A stretch of DNA of 64,000 nt from Candidatus Aalborgicola defluviihabitans (GCA_016705575.1 JADIXX010000001.1:744001-808000), one strand, 5' to 3'. Positions 23,821 through 33,070 are shown, counted from the stretch's first letter. Program-made: numbers and translations. Notes: generated by a model from the letters alone, not told the origin.

Positions 23821-25073
23821 TGCCGGATACGCGCTTACCCACGCCCAATGTGTGGAGTGTCCGACTGGGCCTGGTTTGCCTGTCGGCCGTGTCTGTCAGC
23901 CTGCCCATGGCCTGGGTCAGCCTGGCAAAGGTGCTGGTGCTGGCGGTAAGCTTGGCCTATTTGTGTGTTGACTACGCCAAAGGTCGCCGGGACACCGCCC
24001 TGGGCGCCCTGTGGACCACGTGGATTTTGGCGCTGATTGGGGTACTGTTTGCCACCAGCCTATTGTGGACAGGCGCGGACCTTCCATCAGCACTGAACAC
24101 ATTGGCCAAACACATCAAGGTAGTGGAAATCGTGTTGCTCGCCGTGCTGATCCGCACCGCTGCCGAGGCACGCATTGGCATCGCTGCCTACGCACTGGGC
24201 CAAGCCTTTTTGTTGCTGAGTTCGTGGTTACTGTTTATGGGTGTTCCGATTCCCTGGAAAGCCGATTCAGCCGTGGGCTACGAGGTGTTTTCCACCTACC
24301 TGGACCAGTCCCTCATGTTTGCCACTTCGGCTAGCGTGTTTTGGTACCTGCGGCGCGACAAGCTTTGGCCGAGCTGGGCAGGCGTGGTTCTGGCAGTGCT
24401 GGCGCTCGTCAACACGTTGCTGGTGCTGGAAGGTCGCAGTGGCTATTTGGTGGCATTGACCGCCATTGCGCTGGCCATCATGTGGTCCATGCCACGCCAC
24501 TTGCGTCTGGCAGCGCTCGTCGTAACCCCGTTTGTGTTGCTGCTGGGCTTGACGCTGGGCTCCGCCAAAGTACAGGAACGGGTGACAAAGGTATTCCAGG
24601 AGAGCCAGGGTTTTGCCCAGACTCATCAGGTTTCAGCCAAGGATTCTTCAGCCTTTCGCCTCAATGCGTGGATGCAATCCGTTCAGGCCATGCAGGAAAA
24701 GCCGCTGTTTGGCCACGGCGTAGGCAATTGGACACCGGTTGTCAAGCGCATACAGGGCAGCGAAGCGGACGCCATTTTTGGCGAGGGTAACCACAGCAAT
24801 CCGCATCAGGAATACCTGCTGTGGGGCGTGGAGTTAGGCGTGGGGGGGGTGCTGCTGCTCATTGGGCTGTTCATCGGCATGGCCAGAGATGCGATGCGTT
24901 TCCCCGACACCGTCAAGCAAGCCATGTTGGCGGTTGTCGCTGCCACGGCTGTGGCCTGTCTGTTCAACTCAGCCCTTTATGACGACCTGATGGGCGACTT
25001 TTTCTGCGTCAGCCTGGGCCTTTTGATGGCGCTGGGAGTGCGCACCACTGTTGTGACGAAGGTGACGGTATGA
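23820..25073 (+). CDS. O-antigen ligase / polymerase family membrane protein
   Basis: The 417-residue integral membrane protein has about 10-12 hydrophobic segments and a large periplasmic loop containing the Wzy/WaaL signature region: FRLNAWMQSVQAMQEKPLFG then GVGNW and HSNPHQEYLLWGVELG. This His-rich H-x-P-H-x-E pattern is typical of WaaL-like ligases. It likely attaches O-antigen (or another oligosaccharide) to lipid A core. Start ATG 23820 gives 1-base overlap with the upstream transferase; the end overlaps msbA by 4 bases. Confidence 0.85.
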   Translation: MPDTRLPTPNVWSVRLGLVCLSAVSVSLPMAWVSLAKVLVLAVSLAYLCVDYAKGRRDTALGALWTTWILALIGVLFATSLLWTGADLPSALNTLAKHIKVVEIVLLAVLIRTAAEARIGIAAYALGQAFLLLSSWLLFMGVPIPWKADSAVGYEVFSTYLDQSLMFATSASVFWYLRRDKLWPSWAGVVLAVLALVNTLLVLEGRSGYLVALTAIALAIMWSMPRHLRLAALVVTPFVLLLGLTLGSAKVQERVTKVFQESQGFAQTHQVSAKDSSAFRLNAWMQSVQAMQEKPLFGHGVGNWTPVVKRIQGSEADAIFGEGNHSNPHQEYLLWGVELGVGGVLLLIGLFIGMARDAMRFPDTVKQAMLAVVAATAVACLFNSALYDDLMGDFFCVSLGLLMALGVRTTVVTKVTV

Positions 25074-26824
25074 AGCCGCGCAACAGCCTGCTGGCGCGCG
25101 CGCGCCCCTTGATGCCCTACTTCGGCATCTATCCCGGCACCTGGCTGATCATTGTTCTGGCCACTATCGTCGGTGCGGCCACCGAGCCCATGATTCCAGC
25201 CCTGTTCGACAAACTGCTGGATCTGGGCTTTGTCAAACGCAGTCTGGAATTGTGGACTGTGCCAGTGGTGCTGCTGACGCTGTTTGGGGTACGGGGCCTG
25301 GCCGGCTATGTGGCACAACTGGGTCTGTCACGCATCACCAACCAGGGTTTGATGGTCTTGCGCCGCGAGATGTTTGCCAAGCTGATGGTGGCGCACATGC
25401 AGCTATTCAAAGGCCAGACCTCCAGTGCCTTGTCCAACACCATCGTGTATGAAACCCAGACTGGTGCCTCCATGCTGGTTAATTCGGTTCTCAGCCTGAC
25501 CCGCAATGCCCTGACCCTGTTCGCACTGACTGCCTACCTTCTGTTCCTGAACTGGAAGCTCACCCTGATCGTGATTGCCGTGTTCCCTGCCGTCGCTTGG
25601 GTCATGCGCGTTCTCACCAAACGTCTGCACACTCTGACCAAGGCCAACCAGGATGCGACGGACCGCCTGGCCTATGTGGTGGAGGAAAACGTGCTGGCCC
25701 ACCGCGACATCCGCCTTTACGCTGCCCAGGCATCGCAGGCCGAGCGCTTTGACCATTTGGGCGAGTCGCTGCGGCACCTGGCCATGAAATCGACCGTGGC
25801 TGGCGCCGCCATGACACCCATGACCCAGATGCTGGCGGCCACAGCGCTGTCGGCAGTTATCTCGGTGGCACTGCTGCAAAGCACGTCCAGTGGTACGTCG
25901 GTCGGCGGCTTTGTGGGGTTTGTAACAGCCATGCTGATGATCATTGCGCCGATTCGCCAACTGTCCGAAGTGTCCAGCCCCATCACCCGGGGCTTGGCTG
26001 CGCTGGAGCGCGGGCTGGCGCTGATCCACGATGTGCCGTCCGAGACCCAGGGGTCATTCAGCGAACCCCGCGCCAAGGGTGAGATCGTGTTCCAGGACGT
26101 AGTGGTGCAGTACGGAGCCGAAGCCACCAAGGTCATTAACCACCTGAGCCTGGCTATCCACAGCGGCGAGACCATTGCCATCGTCGGTGCCTCGGGTGCC
26201 GGCAAGTCCACCCTGGTCAACCTGCTGCCGCGCTTTGTGGACCTGCAGGGTGGCAGCATCCTGCTCGATGGCCACGACCTGCGGGACTGGAACCTGCACG
26301 CCCTGCGCGCCCAATTTGCGTTTGTGAGCCAACATGTGGTGATGCTCAACGACAGCATTGCCGCCAACGTTGCACTGGGCCTGACGTTGGACCGCGACAA
26401 GGTGCTGTCCTGCCTGCACGCCGCCAACCTGGGTGCCCTGGTGGCCGAGCTGCCGCAAGGCCTGGATACGCTGGTGGGCCATAACGCCATGCAACTCTCG
26501 GGCGGACAGCGTCAGCGGTTGGCCATTGCCCGGGCGTTGTACAAAGATGCGCCTATTCTGATTCTGGATGAGGCCACCTCAGCCCTGGACACCGAATCCG
26601 AGCGCGCCGTGCATGACGCACTGATGGGCCTGATGCGCAACCGCACCACATTGGTGATTGCCCACCGCCTCTCCACCGTGATGCATGCCAGCCGCATCGT
26701 CACCATGGAAGCCGGTTGCATTGTTGAGACCGGCACCCACCAGGAGTTAATTGCACGCAACGGCCACTACGCCCGCCTCTACCAGCTCGGTTTGGGTGGA
26801 TTTGGCGGGCCCAACGCAGCTTAG
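25070..26824 (+). CDS. msbA: lipid A/LPS ABC exporter, fused permease and ATPase
   Basis: The 584-residue half-transporter flips lipid A-core across the inner membrane. Six transmembrane segments occupy about residues 20-310. The ATPase domain has Walker A VGASGAGKSTLVNLL, signature LSGGQRQRLAIARAL, Walker B ILILDEATSALD and H-loop VIAHRLS. It is coupled to the ligase gene by ATGA. Its last 78 bases overlap the convergent aminopeptidase gene, an unusual tail-to-tail overlap that forces both C-termini to be encoded on opposite strands. Confidence 0.93.
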   Translation: MKPRNSLLARARPLMPYFGIYPGTWLIIVLATIVGAATEPMIPALFDKLLDLGFVKRSLELWTVPVVLLTLFGVRGLAGYVAQLGLSRITNQGLMVLRREMFAKLMVAHMQLFKGQTSSALSNTIVYETQTGASMLVNSVLSLTRNALTLFALTAYLLFLNWKLTLIVIAVFPAVAWVMRVLTKRLHTLTKANQDATDRLAYVVEENVLAHRDIRLYAAQASQAERFDHLGESLRHLAMKSTVAGAAMTPMTQMLAATALSAVISVALLQSTSSGTSVGGFVGFVTAMLMIIAPIRQLSEVSSPITRGLAALERGLALIHDVPSETQGSFSEPRAKGEIVFQDVVVQYGAEATKVINHLSLAIHSGETIAIVGASGAGKSTLVNLLPRFVDLQGGSILLDGHDLRDWNLHALRAQFAFVSQHVVMLNDSIAANVALGLTLDRDKVLSCLHAANLGALVAELPQGLDTLVGHNAMQLSGGQRQRLAIARALYKDAPILILDEATSALDTESERAVHDALMGLMRNRTTLVIAHRLSTVMHASRIVTMEAGCIVETGTHQELIARNGHYARLYQLGLGGFGGPNAA

Positions 26825-27952
26825 CCGTTGCAGGGCCTGCGTGCGCTCGGGCTTGGGCAGTGCGGCCAGCTGGCGCACGGCATCAAAAAATCGGGGCCAA
26901 ACAGTGGCATTGCCACCCGTTTGGTTCTGGCGCGCAAACAGTGCTTCAAACGCGGGCACCCATTGGTCATAGGCCGCCACCGCACCAAAGGCGGCATTGT
27001 TGGCCTTGGCAACCCATCGGTCGTAACCGCTGTGGGGCAGTGGCGGCGGCGCTGCCGGACCCACGCGACTTGCCCGTGCGGCATCGTCGGCATCCCAGCC
27101 AGCGGCTAGCGTTGCGTATTGCTCGCGAAAGCGCTCCATTGCTCTCAATTTCATAGCTTCTTGTGTAGTAGCGCCGAGGGCTAGAGGCTCATTTGATTCA
27201 TAGATACTGGCCAACTCCTGGCGCGTTTGTCGCGTCAACGTCCGAAATTGCCTGCGCCGCGCGTCAAATCGTGCGTACTGCGTGCGGGCCTCAACGGAGG
27301 CGTGCTGCGCCAGCCAGGCAGCACTGCCCAGCCGCTCAACCGTGGTGGCAAAGGATTCGTTAAACGGCGTGTCGCCTTTGACATACAGCACTTGGTGGGC
27401 CAACTCGTGGAACAGCATGCGCGCCAGCTCCCCTTCTGGATAGCGGATAAACGTATTGAGCAATGGGTCGCCACCGGCCCAGTTCATCCAGCCCAGGGTG
27501 GAATAGGCGGGCACGCCGTAAACGCTGGCCTCCAGCCCATCGCTTTGCAGCTGGGTGGCCAGGGCTTGCGCCTGTGCTTCGTCAAAATAGCCCCGGTAGC
27601 CCACGCAACCAACCACCGGAAAGCACCAGGTTTTCAGGGTCAAGGAATACGGTGGGGCCGCCACAACATTCCAGACCGCAGACGACCGGTGCAGGTCGGC
27701 GTAGCGCTGGTAGCTGGCGTTGTCGGGCAAGCCCAGGTCGGTCACCGCAAAGTGGCGTAACCGCTGGGCCAATGCCAGCCGGGCCTTGAGGGCCGCAGGT
27801 GTTTGCGGGTCAGCCAGCCACTGGTCTATTGGCTTGGCCGCATGCATGATGGCCAGGTGGCCGGTGACTGACTGCAGGTAGTACGGAGTTGCCACACACC
27901 CGGTTTGCAGCAAGACCGTCAGCAGCCCCAGAAGGTACAGGCTTAAACGCAC
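26747..27952 (-). CDS. aminopeptidase-type lipoprotein (DUF2265)
   Basis: The product is a secreted metallopeptidase-like protein with HELAHQVLYVKGD (HExxH) and downstream FNESFATTVE, as in the DUF2265 aminopeptidase family. A lipobox LLQTGC follows the N-terminal hydrophobic segment. An in-frame ATG at 28003 exists, but those first 17 codons come from a dispersed repeat, so I favour GTG 27952. The gene also contains a second copy of the repeat in frame (27146-27202), which supplies codons for PLALGATTQEA. The 3' end overlaps msbA by 78 bases on the other strand. Confidence 0.8.
   Translation of the reverse strand: MRLSLYLLGLLTVLLQTGCVATPYYLQSVTGHLAIMHAAKPIDQWLADPQTPAALKARLALAQRLRHFAVTDLGLPDNASYQRYADLHRSSAVWNVVAAPPYSLTLKTWCFPVVGCVGYRGYFDEAQAQALATQLQSDGLEASVYGVPAYSTLGWMNWAGGDPLLNTFIRYPEGELARMLFHELAHQVLYVKGDTPFNESFATTVERLGSAAWLAQHASVEARTQYARFDARRRQFRTLTRQTRQELASIYESNEPLALGATTQEAMKLRAMERFREQYATLAAGWDADDAARASRVGPAAPPPLPHSGYDRWVAKANNAAFGAVAAYDQWVPAFEALFARQNQTGGNATVWPRFFDAVRQLAALPKPERTQALQRLSCVGPAKSTQTELVEAGVVAVACN
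27146..27202 (+). repeat. dispersed repeat copy 3 (inside aminopeptidase gene)
   Basis: The copy has TAGCTTCTTGTGTAGTAG and CGAGGGCTAGAGGCTCATTTGA, opposite in direction to the gene. It is diverged in the middle, but the arms match the others, and the open frame is kept. Confidence 0.7.
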
Positions 27953-27969
27953 AGCGGGCCTTTCACACA

Positions 27970-28030
27970 AAACATTTGCCTCCAGCCCTCGTGGAATATA
28001 CATAAGCAGCTATTGAAACGATAGTGTATA
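27970..28030 (-). repeat. dispersed repeat copy 4 (5' end of aminopeptidase gene)
   Basis: On the minus strand it reads ATAGCTGCTTATGTATATTC then CACGAGGGCTGGAGGCAAA. It sits exactly upstream of the lipoprotein signal peptide of the aminopeptidase gene. The remaining 95 bases to copA contain no gene I can see. Confidence 0.8.
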
Positions 28031-28125
28031 GGACCATTACCCACCAACGTAGCGCGCCCTCTGGGGGTAGACCCACCCAAGTACGGGCACCATTGCGGTG
28101 TCCAGCGGTCATAGCAAGCCCAAGG

Positions 28126-30498
28126 TCAGCGCAGTCGCAGCGCGTTGCCAATCACCGACGCAGAGCTGAAACTCATGGCCAGCGCCGCGATCATGGGCGA
28201 AAGCAACCACCCCGTAAGCGGGTAAAGCAGGCCCGCTGCAATCGGTATACCCAACACGTTGTACAAAAAGGCAAAGGCCAGGTTTTGCTTCATATTGGCC
28301 ACGGTGGCTTGCGACATCAGAATTGCCGTCGAGATGCCGCGCAAATCCCCCTTGATGAGGGTGACCTGGGCGCTGTTCATCGCCACATCGGTGCCCGTGC
28401 CCATGGCGATTCCAATATCGGCGCGGGCCAGCGCGGGTGCATCGTTGATGCCGTCGCCCGCCATAGCCACCACGCGGCCTTCTTTTTGCAAGCGCTCCAC
28501 CAGCGCCAGTTTGTCTGCCGGTTTCACTTCACCGTGTACTTCGTCAATGCCCAGGCGGGCACCCACCGCTTTGGCGGTGGTCAGGCCATCACCCGTGGCC
28601 ATGATGATGCGAAGGCCTGCCTTCTTGAGCGCCGCTAGCGCTTCTTGCGTGCTTTGCTTGACCGGGTCTGACACCGCCAGCAGGCCTGCCAATTGGCCGT
28701 CAACGGCCAGGTACATCACGCTGGCACCTTCAGCACGCAAGGCTTCGGCCTCACTCAGCAGACCATCAACCGCCACGTTGGCCTGTTGCATCAAAGTGGT
28801 ATTGCCCAACGCAAGCTGCTTGCCCGCAACCTGCCCGCGCACACCAATGCCGGAGCCTGATTCAAAATTGTCCGGCTTGTCCAACACTAAGCCTCGTTCC
28901 CGAGCGGCGCGCACAATGGTTTCGGCTAAGGGGTGTTCACTACCTTGGTCCAGGCTGGCTGCCATGCGCAACACCTCGTCCGCATCAAAACCCTTGGCGG
29001 GAATGGCGCGGTCAAAGGCTGGTTTACCTTCGGTCAGCGTGCCGGTCTTGTCCACAATCAGCGTATCCACCTTGCGCAAGTTCTCGATGGCTGCAGCATC
29101 CCGAAACAGCACGCCCTGGGTGGCGCCCTTCCCGGTGGCCACCATGATGGACATGGGTGTTGCAAGCCCCAGCGCACAGGGGCAGGCAATGATGAGCACC
29201 GACACCGCGTTAATGAGTCCATAAACCCAAGCCGGGTCTGGCCCAAAAAAGCCCCAGGCAAAAAACGTGAGCACGGCGGCCGACACGACTGACACCACGA
29301 AGTAACCTGCCACCACGTCGGCCATGCGCTGCATGGGCGCGCGTGACCTCTGGGCCTGGGTCACCATTTGCACAATTTGCGCCAGCATCGAGGCCGAGCC
29401 GACCCTCTCACAGCGCATGACCATGGCACCGCTGGTGTTCATCGTGGCGCCGATGACCTTGTCCCCCACCCTCTTACTCACTGGCACAGGCTCCCCGGTC
29501 AACATCGATTCATCGACTGCACTGCTGCCCTCGATCACCACGCCGTCCACCGGCACTTTTTCACCGGGGCGCACCCGTAGGCTGTCACCTACATGCACTT
29601 CGGTCAAGGGCACGTCTTCTTCGGTGCCGTCGGGACGAATGCGCCGGGCCGTCTTGGGCGCTAGGCCAAGCAGTGACTTGATAGCCGCTGAGGTTTGGGA
29701 ACGCGCCTTCAACTCCAGCATCTGTCCGAGCAAGGTGAGTGAAATGATGACGGCTGCAGCCTCAAAATACACCGAAACCCGCCCCATGGAGACGAACGAA
29801 TCCGGGAACACATGCGGGGCAACGGTAGCCACCACGCTGTAGACAAACGCCGCACCCGTGCCCATGCTGATCAATGTCCACATATTGGGACTGCCGTTCA
29901 CCACCGACTGCCAGCCTCGCTTGAAAAACGGCCCACCCGCCCACAGCACAATGGGCACGGTCAACACCAACTCGACCCAGCTTTGCACCGCCATGTCCAT
30001 CCACTGCAAGCGGTGGCCAAACATGGCCAGCACGAATACCACACTGGTTAGAGGCAGCGTCCACCAGAAGCGACGTGTGAAGTCCCGCAGCTCGGGGTTG
30101 TCATCGTCTTCCAGGCTGGGGATAACCGCTTCCAGGGTCATACCGCATATGGGGCAATTGCCGGGGTGGTCCTGGCGGATCTGCGGGTGCATCGGGCAGG
30201 TGTAGATCGTCCCGGCCTGCGCCGGCAATGGCGGGGTTTGTGCGGTTGGCGCGGTTGGCGCAGAACCCTGCTCGCCTGAGGCGTACTTCGGCGGATCAGC
30301 GTTGAACTTCGTCAGGCAGTTCGTGCTGCAGAAATAGTAGGGGTGACCGTCATATTCGACGTGGTGCTCGGACTGCGCCGTGACAGTCATGCCGCAGACT
30401 GGATCTTTCAACGTGACCGCGCTATTTGCGCCCGCTTCGGTGGCTGGGTTTTCATGGTGCCCATGTCCCGCATGTTTGAGGTTTGAAGGCATATCCAT
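28126..30498 (-). CDS. copA: P1B-type heavy-metal (copper) ATPase with YHS and metal-binding domains
   Basis: The 790-residue inner-membrane pump exports Cu+ (probably Ag+). Before the membrane part it has a His-rich tail, a YHS domain (DPVCGMTV to YYFCSTNC) and a second Cys-rich heavy-metal-binding domain (YTCPMHPQIRQDHPGNCPICGM). The membrane metal site is CPCALG, the phosphorylation site is DKTGTLTEG and the hinge is GDGINDAPAL. I chose ATG 30498, which follows AAGGAAA at good spacing; the earlier ATG lacks this. Copper is inferred from CPC and the neighbours; the adjacent genes DUF411, DUF302 and CusRS support this. Confidence 0.92.
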   Translation of the reverse strand: MDMPSNLKHAGHGHHENPATEAGANSAVTLKDPVCGMTVTAQSEHHVEYDGHPYYFCSTNCLTKFNADPPKYASGEQGSAPTAPTAQTPPLPAQAGTIYTCPMHPQIRQDHPGNCPICGMTLEAVIPSLEDDDNPELRDFTRRFWWTLPLTSVVFVLAMFGHRLQWMDMAVQSWVELVLTVPIVLWAGGPFFKRGWQSVVNGSPNMWTLISMGTGAAFVYSVVATVAPHVFPDSFVSMGRVSVYFEAAAVIISLTLLGQMLELKARSQTSAAIKSLLGLAPKTARRIRPDGTEEDVPLTEVHVGDSLRVRPGEKVPVDGVVIEGSSAVDESMLTGEPVPVSKRVGDKVIGATMNTSGAMVMRCERVGSASMLAQIVQMVTQAQRSRAPMQRMADVVAGYFVVSVVSAAVLTFFAWGFFGPDPAWVYGLINAVSVLIIACPCALGLATPMSIMVATGKGATQGVLFRDAAAIENLRKVDTLIVDKTGTLTEGKPAFDRAIPAKGFDADEVLRMAASLDQGSEHPLAETIVRAARERGLVLDKPDNFESGSGIGVRGQVAGKQLALGNTTLMQQANVAVDGLLSEAEALRAEGASVMYLAVDGQLAGLLAVSDPVKQSTQEALAALKKAGLRIIMATGDGLTTAKAVGARLGIDEVHGEVKPADKLALVERLQKEGRVVAMAGDGINDAPALARADIGIAMGTGTDVAMNSAQVTLIKGDLRGISTAILMSQATVANMKQNLAFAFLYNVLGIPIAAGLLYPLTGWLLSPMIAALAMSFSSASVIGNALRLR

Positions 30499-30586
30499 GA
30501 CATTTTCCTTGTGTTCGTCGAGGGGTACGGTCTGAGGCAAGACCGACCTTGTCGTCGCGGAAACGTCAAGGCTTTAAAAGTGGAAA

Positions 30587-30832
30587 TCAGGCTCTTGAGC
30601 CAGCGTCGCGATCAAGTAGGGTCTTGCGTTTTTCGTACTCTTCCGAGGTGATCTCACCGTTGGCCAGTCGCCGTTGCAAAATCTCCAGCGGCGTCTCACG
30701 CGGGCGGCGACCTTCCCCTTCAGAACGTCCCCAGTTGGTGACGAACAACACTCCGATGAGCAATATCCAAAAAATCCACCACAGACCATGCATTCCGCCC
30801 ATGGCGAAGTTGCCGTCGTAGAACATGTGCAT
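30587..30832 (-). CDS. small membrane protein with SHOCT domain
   Basis: The 81-residue protein has one transmembrane helix (WWIFWILLIGVLFVTNW, about residues 18-34) and a C-terminal SHOCT motif (LEILQRRLANGEITSEEYEKRK). SHOCT domains are short oligomerisation helices found at the end of many small membrane proteins. It is in the copper cluster, between copA and a DUF302 gene, and is probably cotranscribed. Function is unknown. Confidence 0.8.
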   Translation of the reverse strand: MHMFYDGNFAMGGMHGLWWIFWILLIGVLFVTNWGRSEGEGRRPRETPLEILQRRLANGEITSEEYEKRKTLLDRDAGSRA

Positions 30833-30837
30833 CGCGT

Positions 30838-31308
30838 TCAGCCGTTGGTGTTTGGCACACCAGCGCCGCCTGGCGATGCCATCAGCGCGGCACGGACTCG
30901 CTGCAGCCGATCACGCACCTCGTGCGCGACACTTGCCACTTCGGCATTACTCGTCATCTGCAATACGGCTACCGGGTCCATAAAACTGACGACCAGCCGA
31001 CCATTTGGCTCTGCGCGAACGACCACATTGCAAGGCAGCAACAGACCGATGTCGGGTTCGGCCTGCAGTGCCTTGTGGGCAAGCGGCGGGTTGCAGGCGC
31101 CAAGGATGCGGTAAGGCAGCCCGTCAACGCCGAGCTTGGCCTTCATGGTGGCCTGTACGTCGATTTCGGTCAGGACACCAAAGCCCTCGACCTTGAGCGC
31201 AGCGGTAACACGGGTCACGGCAGCGTCGAAGTCACTGCCTTCGATCTGGCAGTGAAAGCCATAGGCTACTGCTTCTGGCGCAATCGATGAAATGGGAGCG
31301 GGGTTCAT
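30838..31308 (-). CDS. DUF302 domain protein
   Basis: The 156-residue protein has the DUF302 pattern: a central VTRVTAALKVEGFGVLTEIDVQ-like helix and strand, ILGACNPPLAHKAL, and LLLPCNVVVR. The two Cys residues in ACNPP and LPCNV are typical and may bind a metal or form a redox pair. There is no signal peptide. It lies 5 bases upstream of the SHOCT gene. DUF302 genes are common in copper and heavy-metal clusters. Confidence 0.85.
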   Translation of the reverse strand: MNPAPISSIAPEAVAYGFHCQIEGSDFDAAVTRVTAALKVEGFGVLTEIDVQATMKAKLGVDGLPYRILGACNPPLAHKALQAEPDIGLLLPCNVVVRAEPNGRLVVSFMDPVAVLQMTSNAEVASVAHEVRDRLQRVRAALMASPGGAGVPNTNG

Positions 31309-31318
31309 GTTGCGACCC

Positions 31319-31825
31319 TCACTTTGTGGCCGTGGCGGGTGCCATCTGGTCCATCATCATCTGCATCATGGACGCCATCATTTCCATGCGTTTTTCCATC
31401 ATTTGTTGGCGCGTTGCCATGTCGAGGGGCATCTGGCCTTGCATACCGCCACCCATGCCCATTCCCATTCCCATGCCACCTTTACCGCCCATGCCTCCCA
31501 TCATCCCCATGGAGCCCATGGCGTCTTGCATGGTTTTCACGTGCTCACCCATGAGCGCGTTGCGCTCTTCTGGCGTTTTCGCGGCCACCATTTTTTCATG
31601 CATATCCTGCATAGCCTGGATCTTGGTATCCATCATGGCGATGGCCGGTGTGGCCTTGGAAGTTGCGGTCTTTACTTTGGCTGTCGGGGCTTTGGTAGCA
31701 GAAGTCGTGCCCGCGGGGTGGTGTGCGTTATGGTCGGTGGTGTCCACCGCATCGGCGGCAAAGGCAGATCCCGCCAGCGCCAATACCAGCGTTGCGATCA
31801 TCGTGCATGTCTTGTTCGTAGTCAT
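31319..31825 (-). CDS. Met/Gly-rich periplasmic protein, possibly copper-binding
   Basis: I chose ATG 31825 because it follows AAAGGAAATGCACT and gives a signal peptide (MIATLVLALAGSAFA); the longer frame begins at 31867. The mature part has a Thr/Lys/Ala linker and then a strikingly Met- and Gly-rich region (MGSMGMMGGMGG and further MGMGMGMGGG). The end is also Met-rich (EMMASMMQMMMDQM). Methionine clusters bind Cu+ in periplasmic proteins of copper resistance, so a copper sponge is plausible. I do not recognise a named family. Confidence 0.65.
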   Translation of the reverse strand: MTTNKTCTMIATLVLALAGSAFAADAVDTTDHNAHHPAGTTSATKAPTAKVKTATSKATPAIAMMDTKIQAMQDMHEKMVAAKTPEERNALMGEHVKTMQDAMGSMGMMGGMGGKGGMGMGMGMGGGMQGQMPLDMATRQQMMEKRMEMMASMMQMMMDQMAPATATK

Positions 31826-32082
31826 AGTGCATTTCCTTTTACGTTGTATGTTGCCGTCCCAACGCAACCCATAAAAATTGGGTAACGATTCACCGGATGG
31901 GCATGTACCAGCAATGGCGAAACGTTACTCAATATCCCCACGAAAGTCCGTACGGCAACTAACATATTCAAGGCAGCCTGTTCAATTGTTTGTGTGGTCC
32001 GCAGCCATACCCACTGCGACATTGCTTGCGTCAGGTGCAAGCCGCTAGCCATAAGAAAACGCTGTACATATTCAGCAACCAT
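31822..32082 (-). CDS. doubtful small ORF between DUF411 and Met-rich genes
   Basis: The 86-residue frame lies exactly in the gap and ends with an ATGA overlap with the Met-rich gene. The first half (MVAEYVQRFLMASGLHLTQA) looks protein-like but the end does not, and no good ribosome site is seen. It is listed only because the gap is otherwise empty. Confidence 0.25.
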   Translation of the reverse strand: MVAEYVQRFLMASGLHLTQAMSQWVWLRTTQTIEQAALNMLVAVRTFVGILSNVSPLLVHAHPVNRYPIFMGCVGTATYNVKGNAL

Positions 32083-32112
32083 ATTGAACTTCTAAGTTTG
32101 CATGCGGCAATC

Positions 32113-32583
32113 TCAGGTATAGCGTTGAAAGACCGTTGTGCTGCCGTCACGTTGCACCAGCAGCACGGCATACGGGTCTTGGCGGCCGTTGTAGGCAGGG
32201 CCATCCATACCCGGCGAGCCTACCGGCATGCCGGGGACTGCCAGCCCCACCACTTTCGGCTTTTCACGCAATAAGCGTTGAATTTCACGCACCGGAACAT
32301 GCCCCTCCAGCGCATAGCCCGAAACCCGTGCGGTATGACAAGAACCTAGAGCGGCAGGTATGCCCAGTTTTGCACGCACGGCATCGTTTCCTGTATCAGA
32401 GATGCGAACATCAAACCCTGCCTTCTGCAAGACCGCGACCCAGTCTTTGCAACAACCGCAGCTGGGGTCTTTCCAGACCTCGACCAATGTGCGCTCGGGT
32501 AACGCCCAAGCGCTGAACGCTGGCAACAGCAAAGCGCCAGCTACCCAATTGCGTCGACTCATTTTTGTTGCGTTTGTCATCAT
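32113..32583 (-). CDS. DUF411 family metal-binding protein
   Basis: The 156-residue protein has a twin-arginine-like leader (SRRNWVAGALLLPAF) and the DUF411 thioredoxin-like motif: VEVWKDPSCGCCKDWV, then SCHTARV, with strands ending VPGMPVGSPGMDG. The CGCC and SCH residues bind metal. DUF411 proteins are standard members of copper resistance clusters. I chose ATG 32583, behind AGGAA; the frame also opens upstream. Confidence 0.9.
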   Translation of the reverse strand: MMTNATKMSRRNWVAGALLLPAFSAWALPERTLVEVWKDPSCGCCKDWVAVLQKAGFDVRISDTGNDAVRAKLGIPAALGSCHTARVSGYALEGHVPVREIQRLLREKPKVVGLAVPGMPVGSPGMDGPAYNGRQDPYAVLLVQRDGSTTVFQRYT

Positions 32584-32614
32584 GGAATTCCTGTTCGGAA
32601 AAATTTGAATACTT

Positions 32615-33070
32615 TCAGTGCTTGTGTTCCATATGCTCATCGGCCATCGCAGCCAACGGGGTAAAACGCGCTTGTTCGGCTGCTTTGCCGGCCAAGGTAA
32701 TGGAGACCACCGCTTTCAAACCCGTTGCAGACGCATATTTGCCGGAGCCTTTCATGCGGTTGTCACCATCAGGAGCCAGAGTAACCACGGTCTTGTCTTT
32801 ACCCGCCAACAGCGTAGCCGTTCCCGATGAACCAGCGGTGGGGATGCTGGTACCGGCATGATCGGTCACATAGACAACGACCGGATTGTCGCGAGCGCCC
32901 TTCGCGGACTTCTCTACAACCAGCTCGAAGTGATACATGCCTGCCATCCGGAGTTGGCCACCATGGGCGGTCTTGACGGTGTCGAGATAGGCGTCATCGT
33001 GGGCCTGGACGCCTCCCGCCACCAATGCCAAACCAACCCACATCGCGGATAGAAAACCTGGCTTTTTCAT
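32615..33070 (-). CDS. periplasmic protein of the metal cluster, unrecognised
   Basis: The 151-residue product has a signal peptide (AMWVGLALVAGGVQAHD) after ATG 33070, which follows a good AAGGAG site. The mature part looks like a beta-sandwich with HGGQLRMAGMYHFELVVEK and a His/Met tail (HMEHKH). I recognise no named family; similar His-rich periplasmic proteins appear next to RND metal efflux operons. It lies 53 bases behind the RND gene and probably belongs to that operon. Confidence 0.65.
   Translation of the reverse strand: MKKPGFLSAMWVGLALVAGGVQAHDDAYLDTVKTAHGGQLRMAGMYHFELVVEKSAKGARDNPVVVYVTDHAGTSIPTAGSSGTATLLAGKDKTVVTLAPDGDNRMKGSGKYASATGLKAVVSITLAGKAAEQARFTPLAAMADEHMEHKH

Noticed and set aside
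31292..31885. His-rich plus-strand ORF opposite the Met-rich gene
   Set aside because: The His run is the complement of the Met/Gly codons on the other strand; no independent evidence.
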